A DNA stretch of 64,000 nt from Streptomyces sp. S.PB5 (GTDB lineage: Bacteria; Actinomycetota; Actinomycetes; Streptomycetales; Streptomycetaceae), in the NCBI RefSeq assembly GCF_030403745.1, contig NZ_JAQMWP010000001.1, positions 248,001-312,000 of the forward strand, given 5' to 3'. A program made the position numbers and the translations under genes. Below, in pieces: positions 1-8,278 of the stretch (the stretch's first letter is position 1; each line of letters starts with the position of its first letter). The notes under the pieces were generated by a model that was given only the letters and a program-made list of their open reading frames with translations, ran no database searches and had not been told where the DNA came from.

Positions 1-231
1 CACGCGATCGTGACGCTGTATCCGAGCAACGGGCCGCGCATCGAGATAGGCCTCGACGAACGTCACCCGCAGGCCCGCTCCTGCGCAGTCGTGATGATCG
101 AGAACGTCAAGGGCGAGATCATGGTTCGGCGCGAGGTGAAGTTCGTCTACGGGTTCCAGGCCGAGTTGGACCGGTTGTACGGGTGGGGACTGCAGTGGGG
201 ACGCGGCTACAAGACGAAGGCTGAGCGTTGA
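1..231 (+). CDS. C-terminal end of a TerA-like stress protein (partial)
   Basis: The reading frame is open from the first base of the window and ends at a TGA at 229-231, so only the last 76 residues of a longer protein are present. A GTG at base 10 is not a credible start because the frame continues upstream without a ribosome site. The end of the protein (a REVKFVYGFQ stretch followed by LYGWGLQWGRG) resembles what I recall of the C terminus of TerA-type proteins of tellurium-resistance clusters. The convergent terD gene and the downstream CitE/PRTase/HAD operon support membership of a Ter stress cluster. The family call is a recollection from a short fragment and is moderate at best. Confidence 0.5.
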   Translation, partial: HAIVTLYPSNGPRIEIGLDERHPQARSCAVVMIENVKGEIMVRREVKFVYGFQAELDRLYGWGLQWGRGYKTKAER

Positions 232-271
232 GCCCTGACCCCTAACTCCTGCCCCCTGACCCCGGACGCCC

Positions 272-1072
272 CTAACCCCTGATGAACTGCGGGCCCTGTG
301 GCGGCAACCGGAAGTCCGGGCCCGGGGCCGTTGCCGCTGCCGGTGCGGGCTGGGGGTAGCCGTACGCCGGCTGGCTGGTCGGCTGGGGATAGCCGTAGGC
401 CGGCTGGGTCGTCGGAGGGGCCTGGGGGTAGCCGTACGCCGGCTGCGGCGGGACCGCGGTCGCCGGCTGCTCGGGGGGAAGGGGCTGAGACGGCTCGGAA
501 AGCGGGGCCGGCTCCTCGGCGGCCGCCTCCGACTCGTCGACCACGATGCCGTAGTCGCTCGCCAGGCCCTGCAAGCCGTCCAGGTAGCCCTCACCCAGGG
601 CGCGGAACTTCCAGCCCTCGCCGCGGCGGTACAGCTCGCCGCAGATCAGAGCGGTCTCCTGGCCGGTCTGCGGCTTGATGTCGAAGTAGGCCAGCGGTTC
701 GGCATCGGCGACCGTGGCGTCGTACAGCAGAATGCGCAGACCCTTTACGCGGTCGAAGGTGACGCGGTCCGCCGATGCGACCAGAAGAATCTGCCTGACG
801 TCGGGCTCGACACCGGTCAGATCTGTCTGGATCGTATCGGTGAGGCCCTCGGCGACCCGCTTCTTGCCGAGCAGCCGGACCTTCCCGGAGGGGTGCCGGG
901 GCTGGTTGTAGAAGACAAAGTCCTCGTCGGAGCGCACACGTCCGTCGGGGCCGAGGAGCAGCGCCGAGGCGTCGACATCCGTGTCCCCCTGCCCGGGCGT
1001 CCAGCGCACCACGGCGCGTACCGTGGTGACTTCGAGCGGGACGTTCGACCCCTTCAGCATCGCGTGCGTCAT
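272..1072 (-). CDS. TerD family stress protein with repetitive Pro/Tyr-rich tail
   Basis: Residues 1-175 match the TerD beta-sandwich family: N-terminal MLKGSNVPL, the DVDASALLLGPDGRVRSDEDFVFYNQ region with the acidic residues that bind calcium in this family, and the CGELYRRGEGWKFRALGEGY block near the end. The usual family length is about 190 residues. Here a tail of about 70 residues follows, rich in Pro, Gln and Ala and carrying three to four copies of PAYGYPQ, encoded by imperfect direct repeats at about 350-450. TerD proteins are cytoplasmic calcium-binding proteins linked to tellurite and general stress. The gene converges on the TerA-like fragment and is divergent from the CitE/PRTase/HAD operon. 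Confidence 0.9.
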   Translation of the reverse strand: MTHAMLKGSNVPLEVTTVRAVVRWTPGQGDTDVDASALLLGPDGRVRSDEDFVFYNQPRHPSGKVRLLGKKRVAEGLTDTIQTDLTGVEPDVRQILLVASADRVTFDRVKGLRILLYDATVADAEPLAYFDIKPQTGQETALICGELYRRGEGWKFRALGEGYLDGLQGLASDYGIVVDESEAAAEEPAPLSEPSQPLPPEQPATAVPPQPAYGYPQAPPTTQPAYGYPQPTSQPAYGYPQPAPAAATAPGPDFRLPPQGPQFIRG

Positions 1073-1224
1073 GCGGTCATCCTGCCCTCTCGGTCGCGGT
1101 CACGACAACGCGGGGGTGCCGGTTCCGGGGGCCGATCCGCCCCCGGCCCTGCCCTGCAGCGTTACCTGAAATTCATGCCCGGTGGGAACCCCTGACATGG
1201 GTCTCTACGTACTATTACCGGCCA

Positions 1225-1247
1225 CCTGTGAACCGTTCACAGGTGAC
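1225..1247. promoter_or_regulatory. 23-bp perfect palindrome, candidate operator of the ter biosynthetic operon
   Basis: Arms CACCTGTGAAC and its exact reverse complement flank a single central C. It lies 23 bp upstream of the preferred ATG of the CitE-like gene and in the divergent region with terD, the position of a repressor or activator site. Its presence argues against the GTG at 1228, which lies inside it, as the start codon. No regulator gene is adjacent. Confidence 0.5.
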
Positions 1248-1269
1248 TCAACTGCCACGGGGGAGTTAT

Positions 1270-2436
1270 ATGCGTCATTTCGGGCACATCGCCTCAGAGG
1301 TGCGCCAGCGCCTCTTCCACCAGGAGCCGTGCGAGTTCGACGCCGACTCTCCCGCCCGGCTGCTCTCCGCGGCCCTGGGCGCCACGCTGTACAGCCCGGC
1401 CACGCGGCCGCGGCTCGCCGACGACATCATGAAGCAGGTCGGGCGTGGCGTGGTCTCGATGGTGCTGTGCCTGGAGGACTCGATCGGCGACGAGGACGTC
1501 GTGGAAGCCGAGGAGAACCTCGTACGCCAGTTCGCCGAGCTCGCCGGCCGGGCGTCGGCCGATCTCCCCCTGCTCTTCATCCGGGTCCGCCATCCCGAGC
1601 AGATCCCCGACCTCGTGCAGCGCCTCGGCCCCACCGTCCGGCTGCTGTCCGGATTCGTGTTCCCGAAGTTCACCGAGGAACGCGGCATCCCCTTCCTGGA
1701 GGCCCTCTCCGGAGCCGAGGCCGCCAGCGGACGCCGGCTCTTCGGCATGCCCGTCCTGGAGACGCCCGAGCTGATGTACCGGGAGTCCCGCGTCGACGCC
1801 CTGGAGGGCATCGCCCGCGCCGTCGACAAGTACCGCGACCGCGTCCTGGCGCTGCGCCTGGGCGTCACCGACTTCTGCTCCTCGTACGGGCTGCGCAGAG
1901 CGCCCGACATGACCGCGTACGACGTCCAGATCGTCGCCTCCGTGATCGCCGACGTGGTGAACATGCTGGGACGCGCCGACGGCACCGGATTCACGGTGAC
2001 CGGCCCGGTCTGGGAGTACTTCCGCGTCCAGGAGCGCATGTTCAAGCCGCAGCTGCGCCGCAGCCCCTTCCTGGAGGGCCAGGCCGAGGAGCTGCGCGAG
2101 GCCCTCATCGAGCACGCCATGGACGGGCTGCTGAGGGAGATTACGCTTGATCAGGCGAACGGTTTGATGGGCAAGACCTGCATCCATCCCTCGCACGTCC
2201 TGCCCGTGCACGCACTGTCCGTGGTCAGTCACGAGGAGTTCAGCGACGCCCAGGACATCCTCCGCCCCGAGCGAGGCGGCGGAGGCGTACTGAGGTCGCA
2301 GTACACGAACAAGATGAACGAGGTGAAGCCCCACCGCGCCTGGGCCGAGCGCACCATGCTGCGCGCCGAGGTGTTCGGGGTGGCGCGCGAGGACGTCGGC
2401 TTCGTGGAGCTGCTCGCCGCCGGAATCCCCGACTGA
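1270..2436 (+). CDS. HpcH/HpaI aldolase / CitE-like lyase of the Ter-associated pathway
   Basis: This 388-residue protein begins MRHFGHIASEVRQRLF and has the TIM-barrel features of the HpcH/HpaI aldolase/citrate lyase beta family, including the acidic LCLEDSIGDEDV strand end and an FPKFTEE strand. Such enzymes cleave or form C-C bonds on acyl-CoA or keto-acid substrates; the substrate here is not known. I chose the ATG at 1270, preceded by GGGGGAG, over an upstream GTG at 1228. It is the first gene of a three-gene operon with a multidomain phosphoribosyltransferase and a HAD phosphatase. Comparative work on Ter systems (Anantharaman, Iyer and Aravind) proposed that this set makes a nucleoside-like metabolite. 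Confidence 0.85.
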   Translation: MRHFGHIASEVRQRLFHQEPCEFDADSPARLLSAALGATLYSPATRPRLADDIMKQVGRGVVSMVLCLEDSIGDEDVVEAEENLVRQFAELAGRASADLPLLFIRVRHPEQIPDLVQRLGPTVRLLSGFVFPKFTEERGIPFLEALSGAEAASGRRLFGMPVLETPELMYRESRVDALEGIARAVDKYRDRVLALRLGVTDFCSSYGLRRAPDMTAYDVQIVASVIADVVNMLGRADGTGFTVTGPVWEYFRVQERMFKPQLRRSPFLEGQAEELREALIEHAMDGLLREITLDQANGLMGKTCIHPSHVLPVHALSVVSHEEFSDAQDILRPERGGGGVLRSQYTNKMNEVKPHRAWAERTMLRAEVFGVAREDVGFVELLAAGIPD

Positions 2437-2492
2437 GCCACCCAGCCGACTGAGCCGGTTGCACACATGAGCCGGTGACACACAAGGGACGC

Positions 2493-4964
2493 ATGAACAA
2501 CGCAGTGAACGACGAGGTACCGGGCGAGGTCTGGACCGGGACCTGGGTCGCCGAACGACTCGGGGTCGAACTCCAGGGCGACGACACCCTGACCGACCTG
2601 CTGGGCCTCGCCCTGCGCCGCAACCCCAAGCGCGCCCACCTCCTGGTCTCCAACGTGCTCGGCAAGCACGTCCCCCAGTCACCCTCCGTGGTCTACGGCT
2701 ACGGCTTCGCACTCGGCCGCCGGGTGCGGGACCTGCTGGGCGCACAGGAGGCGGGACGCGCGGTCGTCCTCGGTTACGCCGAGACCGCGACCGGTCTCGG
2801 CCACTCCGTCGCCGACGGCATCGGCCTCGCCCCCTACCTCCACTCCACCCGCCGCCCGGTGGCGGGCGTCGCCCCGGCGGGCGGCTTCGAGGAGTCCCAC
2901 TCCCACGCCACCTCGCATCTACTGCTCCCGGAGGACCCCGCGCTGCTGGTCGGCGACGGCCCGCTGGTCCTGGTCGACGACGAGTTCTCGACCGGCAACA
3001 CGGTCCTGAACACGATCAGGGACCTGCATGAGCGTTATCCGCGGCGACGGTACGTCGTGGTGGCGCTGGTGGACATGCGCTCGGCGGCGGACGCGGGCCG
3101 CCTGGAGACGTTCGCGCGCGAGATAGGCGCGAGGGTGGACCTGGTGGCGGCGGCTTCGGGGACGGTGGGTCTGCCGGAAGGGGTCCTGGAGAAGGGGCAG
3201 GACCTTGTAGCGAGGTTCGAGATGCCCAACGCAGGGGCGCGGCAAGCCCCCACGGGCCCGCAGCCGACCCACAGGCGAGTCGACCTGTTCTGGCCCCACG
3301 GACTCCCCGACGGCGGACGCCACGGCTTCACGCCCCAGCACCGAATACGCCTGGACAACGCACTCCCCGCGATGGCGGCCCGCCTAGCCGAGGCTCTGCC
3401 GCGCAACGCCCGCCGCGTACACATCCTCGGCTTCGAAGAGCTCATGTACGCCCCCCTCAGGCTCGCCCGTGAACTGGAACAGGTGGCCGACGTCGAGGTC
3501 CGCTACTCCACCACCACCCGCTCTCCCGTCCTCGCCGTCGACGACCCCGGCTACGCCATCCGCACCCGCATCACGTTCCCGGCCCACGACGCCCCCGCGG
3601 ACGGACCCGGCGACCGCTACGCCTACAACATCGCCGGCGCCGGCTTCGACGCGATCGTCGCCGTGATCGACTCCACCGCCGACACACCGGAACTGCACGC
3701 ACCGGACGGCCTGTTGGCCCGGCTGGCCGAACACACCCCGCAGGTCCTCCTCGCGGTCGTCCCCTCCTACGTCCCCGAGCCCCTGTACGTCCCCGAAAGG
3801 CCCCCGATGCTGCCCGAGCCCCTCCGCGGCCCCGCCTTCTCCTCGTACGCCCCCGAAGAGGTCGGCTGGCTGCTCCAGGACCTCTCGGACGTCACCCTGG
3901 AGGCCCCGACGGAGGAGCGCGAGGAGGCCATCCAGAGCGGCGGCGCGCACTACGCGGAGTCGCTGCCGGTGGAGTACCAGCCGAGCGAGCAGTACCAGCA
4001 GCTGTTCCACACCGCGCTGGACGCCTCCGCGGCCCGGCTCGCGCAGGCGGTGGGCGCGGTCACCGAGATCGTCCTCGCCGAACGCTCCCCGCGCCCGGTC
4101 CTCGTCTCCCTCGCCCGGGCGGGCACCCCGGTCGGCGTCCTGATGCGCCGCTGGGCGAACTTCCGGCACGGCCTCGACCTGCCCCACTACGCCGTGTCGA
4201 TCGTCCGCGGCCGCGGCATCGACGCCAACGCCCTGCGCTGGCTGGCCGCCCACCACGACCCCGCCGACGTCGTGTTCGTCGACGGCTGGACCGGCAAGGG
4301 CGCGATCACCCGCGAACTGGCCGACGCCATCAAGGAGTTCGAGACCTCCGACGGCATCACCGGCTTCGACCCGGAGATCGCGGTCCTGGCCGACCCGGGC
4401 TCCTGCGTACGGACCTACGGCACCCGCGAGGACTTCCTCATCCCCTCCGCCTGCCTCAACTCGACGGTGTCCGGCCTCATCTCACGGACCGTCCTGCGCT
4501 CCGACCTCGTGGGTCCCCACGACTTCCACGGCGCGAAGTTCTACCGCGAACTCGCCGGCGTCGACGTCTCCGTGGACTTCCTCGACGCCGTCGCCGCCAC
4601 CTTCCCCGAGGTCGTGGACGCGGTCGACGCCCAGACCAAGGAACTCCTGTCCGGCGACCGCACCCCGACCTGGGAGGGCTGGGCGGCAGTCGAGCGCATC
4701 AGCGAGGAGTACGGCATCCACGACGTGAACCTCGTCAAGCCCGGTGTCGGCGAGACGACTCGCGTCCTGCTGCGCCGCGTGCCCTGGAAGATCCTCGCGC
4801 GCGCCGGAGCGGGCGCCGACCTGGACCACGTACGCCTGTTGGCCGAGCAGAGAGGTGTCCCTGTGGAAGAGGTCGACGAACTCCCGTACACCTGCGTGGG
4901 GTTGATCCACCCCAAGTACACGCGGGGAGCAACGGGCGCCGACGGCAAGGCGGTGAACGTCTGA
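2493..4964 (+). CDS. Multidomain phosphoribosyltransferase/TRSP/StiP-Pelota protein
   Basis: This 823-residue fusion joins modules that are often separate genes in Ter-associated operons. The N-terminal third is a PRTase with the pyrophosphate-ribose loop LVLVDDEFSTGNT near residues 158-170. A TRSP-like middle segment follows (HILGFEELMYAPLRLA). A second PRTase/StiP-type domain is marked by PVLVSLARAGTPVGVLMRR and DVVFVDGWTGKG, and the last 80 residues resemble the Pelota-type RNA-binding domain found at the end of StiP proteins. StiP was once annotated as a cysteine protease; the loop sequences favour phosphoribosyl transfer. The ATG at 2493 is preceded by AAGGGA; an upstream GTG at 2475 has nothing comparable. 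Its stop shares one base with the next start, implying coupling. Confidence 0.85.
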   Translation: MNNAVNDEVPGEVWTGTWVAERLGVELQGDDTLTDLLGLALRRNPKRAHLLVSNVLGKHVPQSPSVVYGYGFALGRRVRDLLGAQEAGRAVVLGYAETATGLGHSVADGIGLAPYLHSTRRPVAGVAPAGGFEESHSHATSHLLLPEDPALLVGDGPLVLVDDEFSTGNTVLNTIRDLHERYPRRRYVVVALVDMRSAADAGRLETFAREIGARVDLVAAASGTVGLPEGVLEKGQDLVARFEMPNAGARQAPTGPQPTHRRVDLFWPHGLPDGGRHGFTPQHRIRLDNALPAMAARLAEALPRNARRVHILGFEELMYAPLRLARELEQVADVEVRYSTTTRSPVLAVDDPGYAIRTRITFPAHDAPADGPGDRYAYNIAGAGFDAIVAVIDSTADTPELHAPDGLLARLAEHTPQVLLAVVPSYVPEPLYVPERPPMLPEPLRGPAFSSYAPEEVGWLLQDLSDVTLEAPTEEREEAIQSGGAHYAESLPVEYQPSEQYQQLFHTALDASAARLAQAVGAVTEIVLAERSPRPVLVSLARAGTPVGVLMRRWANFRHGLDLPHYAVSIVRGRGIDANALRWLAAHHDPADVVFVDGWTGKGAITRELADAIKEFETSDGITGFDPEIAVLADPGSCVRTYGTREDFLIPSACLNSTVSGLISRTVLRSDLVGPHDFHGAKFYRELAGVDVSVDFLDAVAATFPEVVDAVDAQTKELLSGDRTPTWEGWAAVERISEEYGIHDVNLVKPGVGETTRVLLRRVPWKILARAGAGADLDHVRLLAEQRGVPVEEVDELPYTCVGLIHPKYTRGATGADGKAVNV

Positions 4965-5785
4965 TGCCGGTACTGGTGGCGAGCGACCTCGACCGTACGC
5001 TGATCTACTCCTCGGCGGCCCTCGCGCTGACCATGCCGGACGCGCGGGCGCCCCGGCTGCTCTGCGTCGAGGTCCACGAGAGCAGGCCGCTGTCGTACAT
5101 GACCGAGACGGCCGCCGCGCTGCTGGCCGACCTCGGCGACGCGGCGGTGTTCGTGCCGACGACCACCCGGACCCGTAAGCAGTACCAGCGCATCAACCTC
5201 CCCGGCCCCGCGCCGACTTACGCGATCTGCGCCAACGGCGGGCACCTCCTCGTGGACGGCGTCTCGGACGCCGACTGGCACGCACGCGTACAGGCCCGCC
5301 TCGCCGACGAGTGCGCGCCGCTGGACGAGGTCCGCGAGCATCTGCTGCGGACCGCCGACCCCGTGTGGGTCCGCAAGCACCGCGTCGCCGAGGACCTCTT
5401 CGCCTACCTCGTCGTAGAACGCGAACTCCTCCCCGAGGACTGGGTCAAGGAACTCGCGGTCTGGGCGGAGAACCTCGGCTGGACGGTCTCCCTCCAGGGC
5501 CGCAAGATCTACGCCGTCCCCAAGCCGCTCACCAAGAGCGCCGCCATGCACGAGGTCGCCCGCCGCACCGGCGCCGACCTGACCCTGGCGGCCGGCGACT
5601 CCCTCCTCGACGCCGACCTCCTCCTCGCCGCGGACCAGGGCTGGCGCCCGGGCCACGGCGAACTGGCGGACGAGGGTTTCTCCGCTGCGACGATCAGCGC
5701 ACTGCCGGAGCGGGGGGTGCTGGCGGGCGAGCGGATCCTGCGGGAGTTCCTGAAGGGGGTGCGGGGGGTTCGCGAGGGGTCCTGA
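4964..5785 (+). CDS. HAD family phosphatase, last gene of the Ter-associated operon
   Basis: This 273-residue HAD-superfamily hydrolase has the nucleophile motif DLDRT (Asp8 and Asp10) at the N terminus, a Thr-rich motif II (FVPTTTRTRKQY), and the metal-binding GDSLLDADLL segment late in the protein. The long insert between motif II and the end is consistent with a C2-type cap. Its ATG overlaps the stop of the phosphoribosyltransferase gene by one base (TGATG), so the two are translationally coupled. Within the proposed Ter pathway it would dephosphorylate a phosphoribosylated intermediate; the substrate is inferred, the fold is not in doubt. Confidence 0.88.
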   Translation: MPVLVASDLDRTLIYSSAALALTMPDARAPRLLCVEVHESRPLSYMTETAAALLADLGDAAVFVPTTTRTRKQYQRINLPGPAPTYAICANGGHLLVDGVSDADWHARVQARLADECAPLDEVREHLLRTADPVWVRKHRVAEDLFAYLVVERELLPEDWVKELAVWAENLGWTVSLQGRKIYAVPKPLTKSAAMHEVARRTGADLTLAAGDSLLDADLLLAADQGWRPGHGELADEGFSAATISALPERGVLAGERILREFLKGVRGVREGS

Positions 5786-5887
5786 CGACCTGATGGAGGG
5801 CTGAGGTGAGCCCAGGGAGTCCGAGTGGGTTCCTGGCGGGGCGGCGCTGGAGTTCGTGAAGGGCGCGGCCCTCGCCTCGAAGCCCCG

Positions 5888-6535
5888 CTATGAGTTGGCG
5901 CCCACGTCCTGCGTGCGCCGGCGTCGGCCGGAGCCCGGGCGCCGCAGGAGTCGTACGGCGATGAAGGCCGCCACCGCCAGTACCGCGCCGGCGAGGACCA
6001 CCTTCGAGTACGCGGACACCAGGTCCGTGACCTGGGTCCAGTTGTCGCCCAGCAGATAGCCCGCCAGCACGAACGCGGTGTTCCACAGCGCGCTGCCCAG
6101 CGTGGTCAGGCCCAGGAACACCGGCAGCGGCATGCGCTCGACGCCGGCCGGGACCGAGATGAGGCTGCGGAAGATCGGGATCATGCGGCCGAAGAAGACC
6201 GCCTTCGTGCCGTGCCGCAGGAACCACGCCTCGGTCTTCTCGATGTCGCTGACCTTCACCAGCGGCAGCCGGGCCGCGATGGCGACGGTGCGGTCACGGC
6301 CGAGCAGCGCGCCGACGCCGTACAGGGCGAGCGCGCCGATCACCGAACCGGCGGTGGTCCACAGCAGCGCGGCCCACAGGTTCATCCGACCGGTACTGGC
6401 CGCGAACCCCGCGAGCGGCAGGATCACCTCGCTCGGCAGCGGAGGGAAGAGGTTCTCCAGGGCGATGGCCAGTCCGGCGCCGGGCGCGCCGAGCGTGTCC
6501 ATGAGTCCGTTGATCCACTGCGGTGCGGCTGTCAT
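5888..6535 (-). CDS. DedA family membrane protein
   Basis: This protein of about 215 residues has the DedA/SNARE-associated fold: the re-entrant region ENLFPPLPSEVILPLAGF, the conserved FFGRMIPIFRSLISVPAGVERM segment with its essential Arg/Pro positions, and four to five hydrophobic stretches. DedA proteins act in the cytoplasmic membrane, where several members flip undecaprenyl phosphate or phosphatidylethanolamine. The ATG at 6535 is used; a GTG three codons upstream (6544) is possible, and neither has a strong ribosome site. A very basic tail (SGRRRRTQD) ends the protein. A second DedA gene lies at 12.8-13.4 kb. Confidence 0.9.
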   Translation of the reverse strand: MTAAPQWINGLMDTLGAPGAGLAIALENLFPPLPSEVILPLAGFAASTGRMNLWAALLWTTAGSVIGALALYGVGALLGRDRTVAIAARLPLVKVSDIEKTEAWFLRHGTKAVFFGRMIPIFRSLISVPAGVERMPLPVFLGLTTLGSALWNTAFVLAGYLLGDNWTQVTDLVSAYSKVVLAGAVLAVAAFIAVRLLRRPGSGRRRRTQDVGANS

Positions 6536-6586
6536 ACCGATCACGGTAGGGAACCGAACCTGAAGGCTTCCTGAGGAAAAGGCCTC

Positions 6587-6808
6587 TCAGCCGCAGCAGC
6601 CCCCACCGCAGCATCCGCCGCCACCGCCGGCGGCCCGCGGCGCCGGTGCGGGCGCGGACGCCGAGCCGCCGACGGCCACCGTCGACAGCAGCTTCACCGT
6701 GTCGTCATGACCGGCCGGGCAGTCCGCGGGAGCGGAGGACTCCGCCATCGGACGGCTCAGTTCGAAGGTGTCGCCGCAGGTCCGGCAGCGGTACTCGTAG
6801 CGAGGCAT
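6587..6808 (-). CDS. FmdB-type zinc ribbon protein
   Basis: This 73-residue protein starts MPRYEYRCRTCGDTFE. It carries the CxxC pair of the FmdB/CxxC_CxxC_SSSS regulatory zinc ribbon near the N terminus and a second metal position in the DCPAGH stretch, followed by a low-complexity Ala/Pro linker and a Gly/Cys-rich end (GGGGGCCGGGCCG). The role is unknown; members are assumed to bind zinc and may act in regulation. A GTG two codons upstream (6814) is an alternative start. It lies 50 bp upstream of the dedA gene on the same strand and may share its transcript. Confidence 0.8.
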   Translation of the reverse strand: MPRYEYRCRTCGDTFELSRPMAESSAPADCPAGHDDTVKLLSTVAVGGSASAPAPAPRAAGGGGGCCGGGCCG

Positions 6809-6833
6809 GCGCACAGGTTAGCGGCCTGGGGCC

Positions 6834-8204
6834 TCAGTGCGCCGCCCCTCGCTCCTCCCGGATCTGCGCCACCACCCGCGCCACCGTCCGCCGCACCGCC
6901 TCCGTCTCCGTCAGGAAGTGCCAGTAGTCGGGGTGCCGCCCCTCCAGGGTGCCGATCGCGCGCTCCAGGCGGGCCACGGAGTCGTCGAGAGGGCGGGCAT
7001 GGCGGGGATCGGGGGTGTTGCGGCCCGTCATGGCGAGCCGCTGCGCGTCGCGGATCGCGAAGCGGGTGCGGTCGATCTCCTGCTGGGGGTCCTTCTGCAC
7101 GGCGTTCAGCCGCCGCAGGCGGTCGCCCGCCGCCGAGACGGACTCGTCGGTGGTGTTCAGCAGGGCCCGTACGGTCGACAGCAGCGCGGTCGCGTCCGGC
7201 CAGCGCTGGTCGTCGCGCGCGGCGCGGGCCTCGGTCAGCTTCTGCTCGGCCTGGCGCACGTTCTCCGCGGCCTGGCCCGGGACCTGCTGGAGGTCCTGCC
7301 AGCAGGCGGCCGTGAAGCGGCGGCGCAGCTCGCTCAGGACCGGGTCGACCTGGCCCGCGCGCGTGGTGAGGGCCTGGGCGCGGGTGCGCAGGGAGACCAG
7401 CCGGTGGTCGATCTCGGCGGCCTTCTCGGGCAGCCGCTCGGACTCGACCCGGACCGCCTCGGCCTCCCGCGCGACCCGCTCGGCACGCTCCAGGGTCTGC
7501 GGGACGCCATGCTGACCTGCGCCCTGGTTGAGCTTTGTCAGCTCCGGGCCGAGGGCGGCGAGACGGGCGGCGATGTCGTCCGCCTTCAGCCCCGACTGCC
7601 GTACGGCGTCCAGGGCGTTGGAGGCGCCCAGCAGACCCTGGCGGGCCCGCTCGACGGCGGGGGCGAGACGGGCCAGCTGGGTCTCGGCCTTGCCGAGGAG
7701 CGGACCGAGGCTGTCGCCGAAACGGTCCAGCTCGCGCTTGACGTCGGCCAGCTCGTCCTTGGCCTTGGTGAGTTCGGTACGCGCGCGTACCGCGACCGAG
7801 GCCTCCAGGTCGTCACGGTCGAGGTCATGGGCGTCGACGGCCTCGATGTACCGGTGGCTCGCCTCGTCGATCCGCCGGCTGATCGCCTCGAAGTCGGTGA
7901 CCGCACGCCGGGCGGCGGGCGAGTCGTCGACCGCGGTGATCGTCTCTATCGAGATCCGCAGATCGCGCTGGGCGGTGTCCAGCTCGTAGAACGCGGCCGC
8001 GGCGGCGTCCTTCGCGGCCTGTGCCTCGGCCCGCTGGCTCTCCGAGCGGCCGCCGAACCAGCGCCGGGTGCCGCCGCCGGCGAACGCGGCCGGCAGCGCG
8101 AGCGCGGCGACCAGGGGCAGGGCGACGAGGGTGAGTGCGTCGCGCAGCGCGTGACGCGCGCGCGGCTCCGACGGCGAGTACGGCTGCGCTGGTGTCGCCG
8201 TCAC
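6834..8204 (-). CDS. Coiled-coil membrane-anchored protein of unknown function
   Basis: This 456-residue protein has a cytoplasmic N-terminal tail of about 25 residues, a single hydrophobic stretch (LTLVALPLVAALALPAAFAGG, residues 25-45) and then more than 350 residues of Ala, Glu, Arg and Gln-rich helix with heptad character, broken by occasional Pro. This suggests a membrane-anchored coiled-coil protein. No enzymatic motif is visible and I do not recognise a named family. Its stop lies 26 bp before the zinc-ribbon start, so the two may be co-transcribed. Codon use matches its neighbours. Confidence 0.8.
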   Translation of the reverse strand: MTATPAQPYSPSEPRARHALRDALTLVALPLVAALALPAAFAGGGTRRWFGGRSESQRAEAQAAKDAAAAAFYELDTAQRDLRISIETITAVDDSPAARRAVTDFEAISRRIDEASHRYIEAVDAHDLDRDDLEASVAVRARTELTKAKDELADVKRELDRFGDSLGPLLGKAETQLARLAPAVERARQGLLGASNALDAVRQSGLKADDIAARLAALGPELTKLNQGAGQHGVPQTLERAERVAREAEAVRVESERLPEKAAEIDHRLVSLRTRAQALTTRAGQVDPVLSELRRRFTAACWQDLQQVPGQAAENVRQAEQKLTEARAARDDQRWPDATALLSTVRALLNTTDESVSAAGDRLRRLNAVQKDPQQEIDRTRFAIRDAQRLAMTGRNTPDPRHARPLDDSVARLERAIGTLEGRHPDYWHFLTETEAVRRTVARVVAQIREERGAAH

Positions 8205-8278
8205 ATCCCTCTCCCGTGCTGTGTCCGTCCTGGCCCGGTGTCATTCTCCCACCGGTTAAGGACGAACACACGGGCCCG

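Noticed and set aside
1228..1269. GTG start at 1228 for the CitE-like gene
   Set aside because: It lies within the 23-bp palindrome and lacks a ribosome site; ATG 1270 has GGGGGAG.
1294..2745. 483-residue antisense frame over the CitE-like gene
   Set aside because: High-G+C shadow frame; the plus strand carries a clear aldolase family protein.
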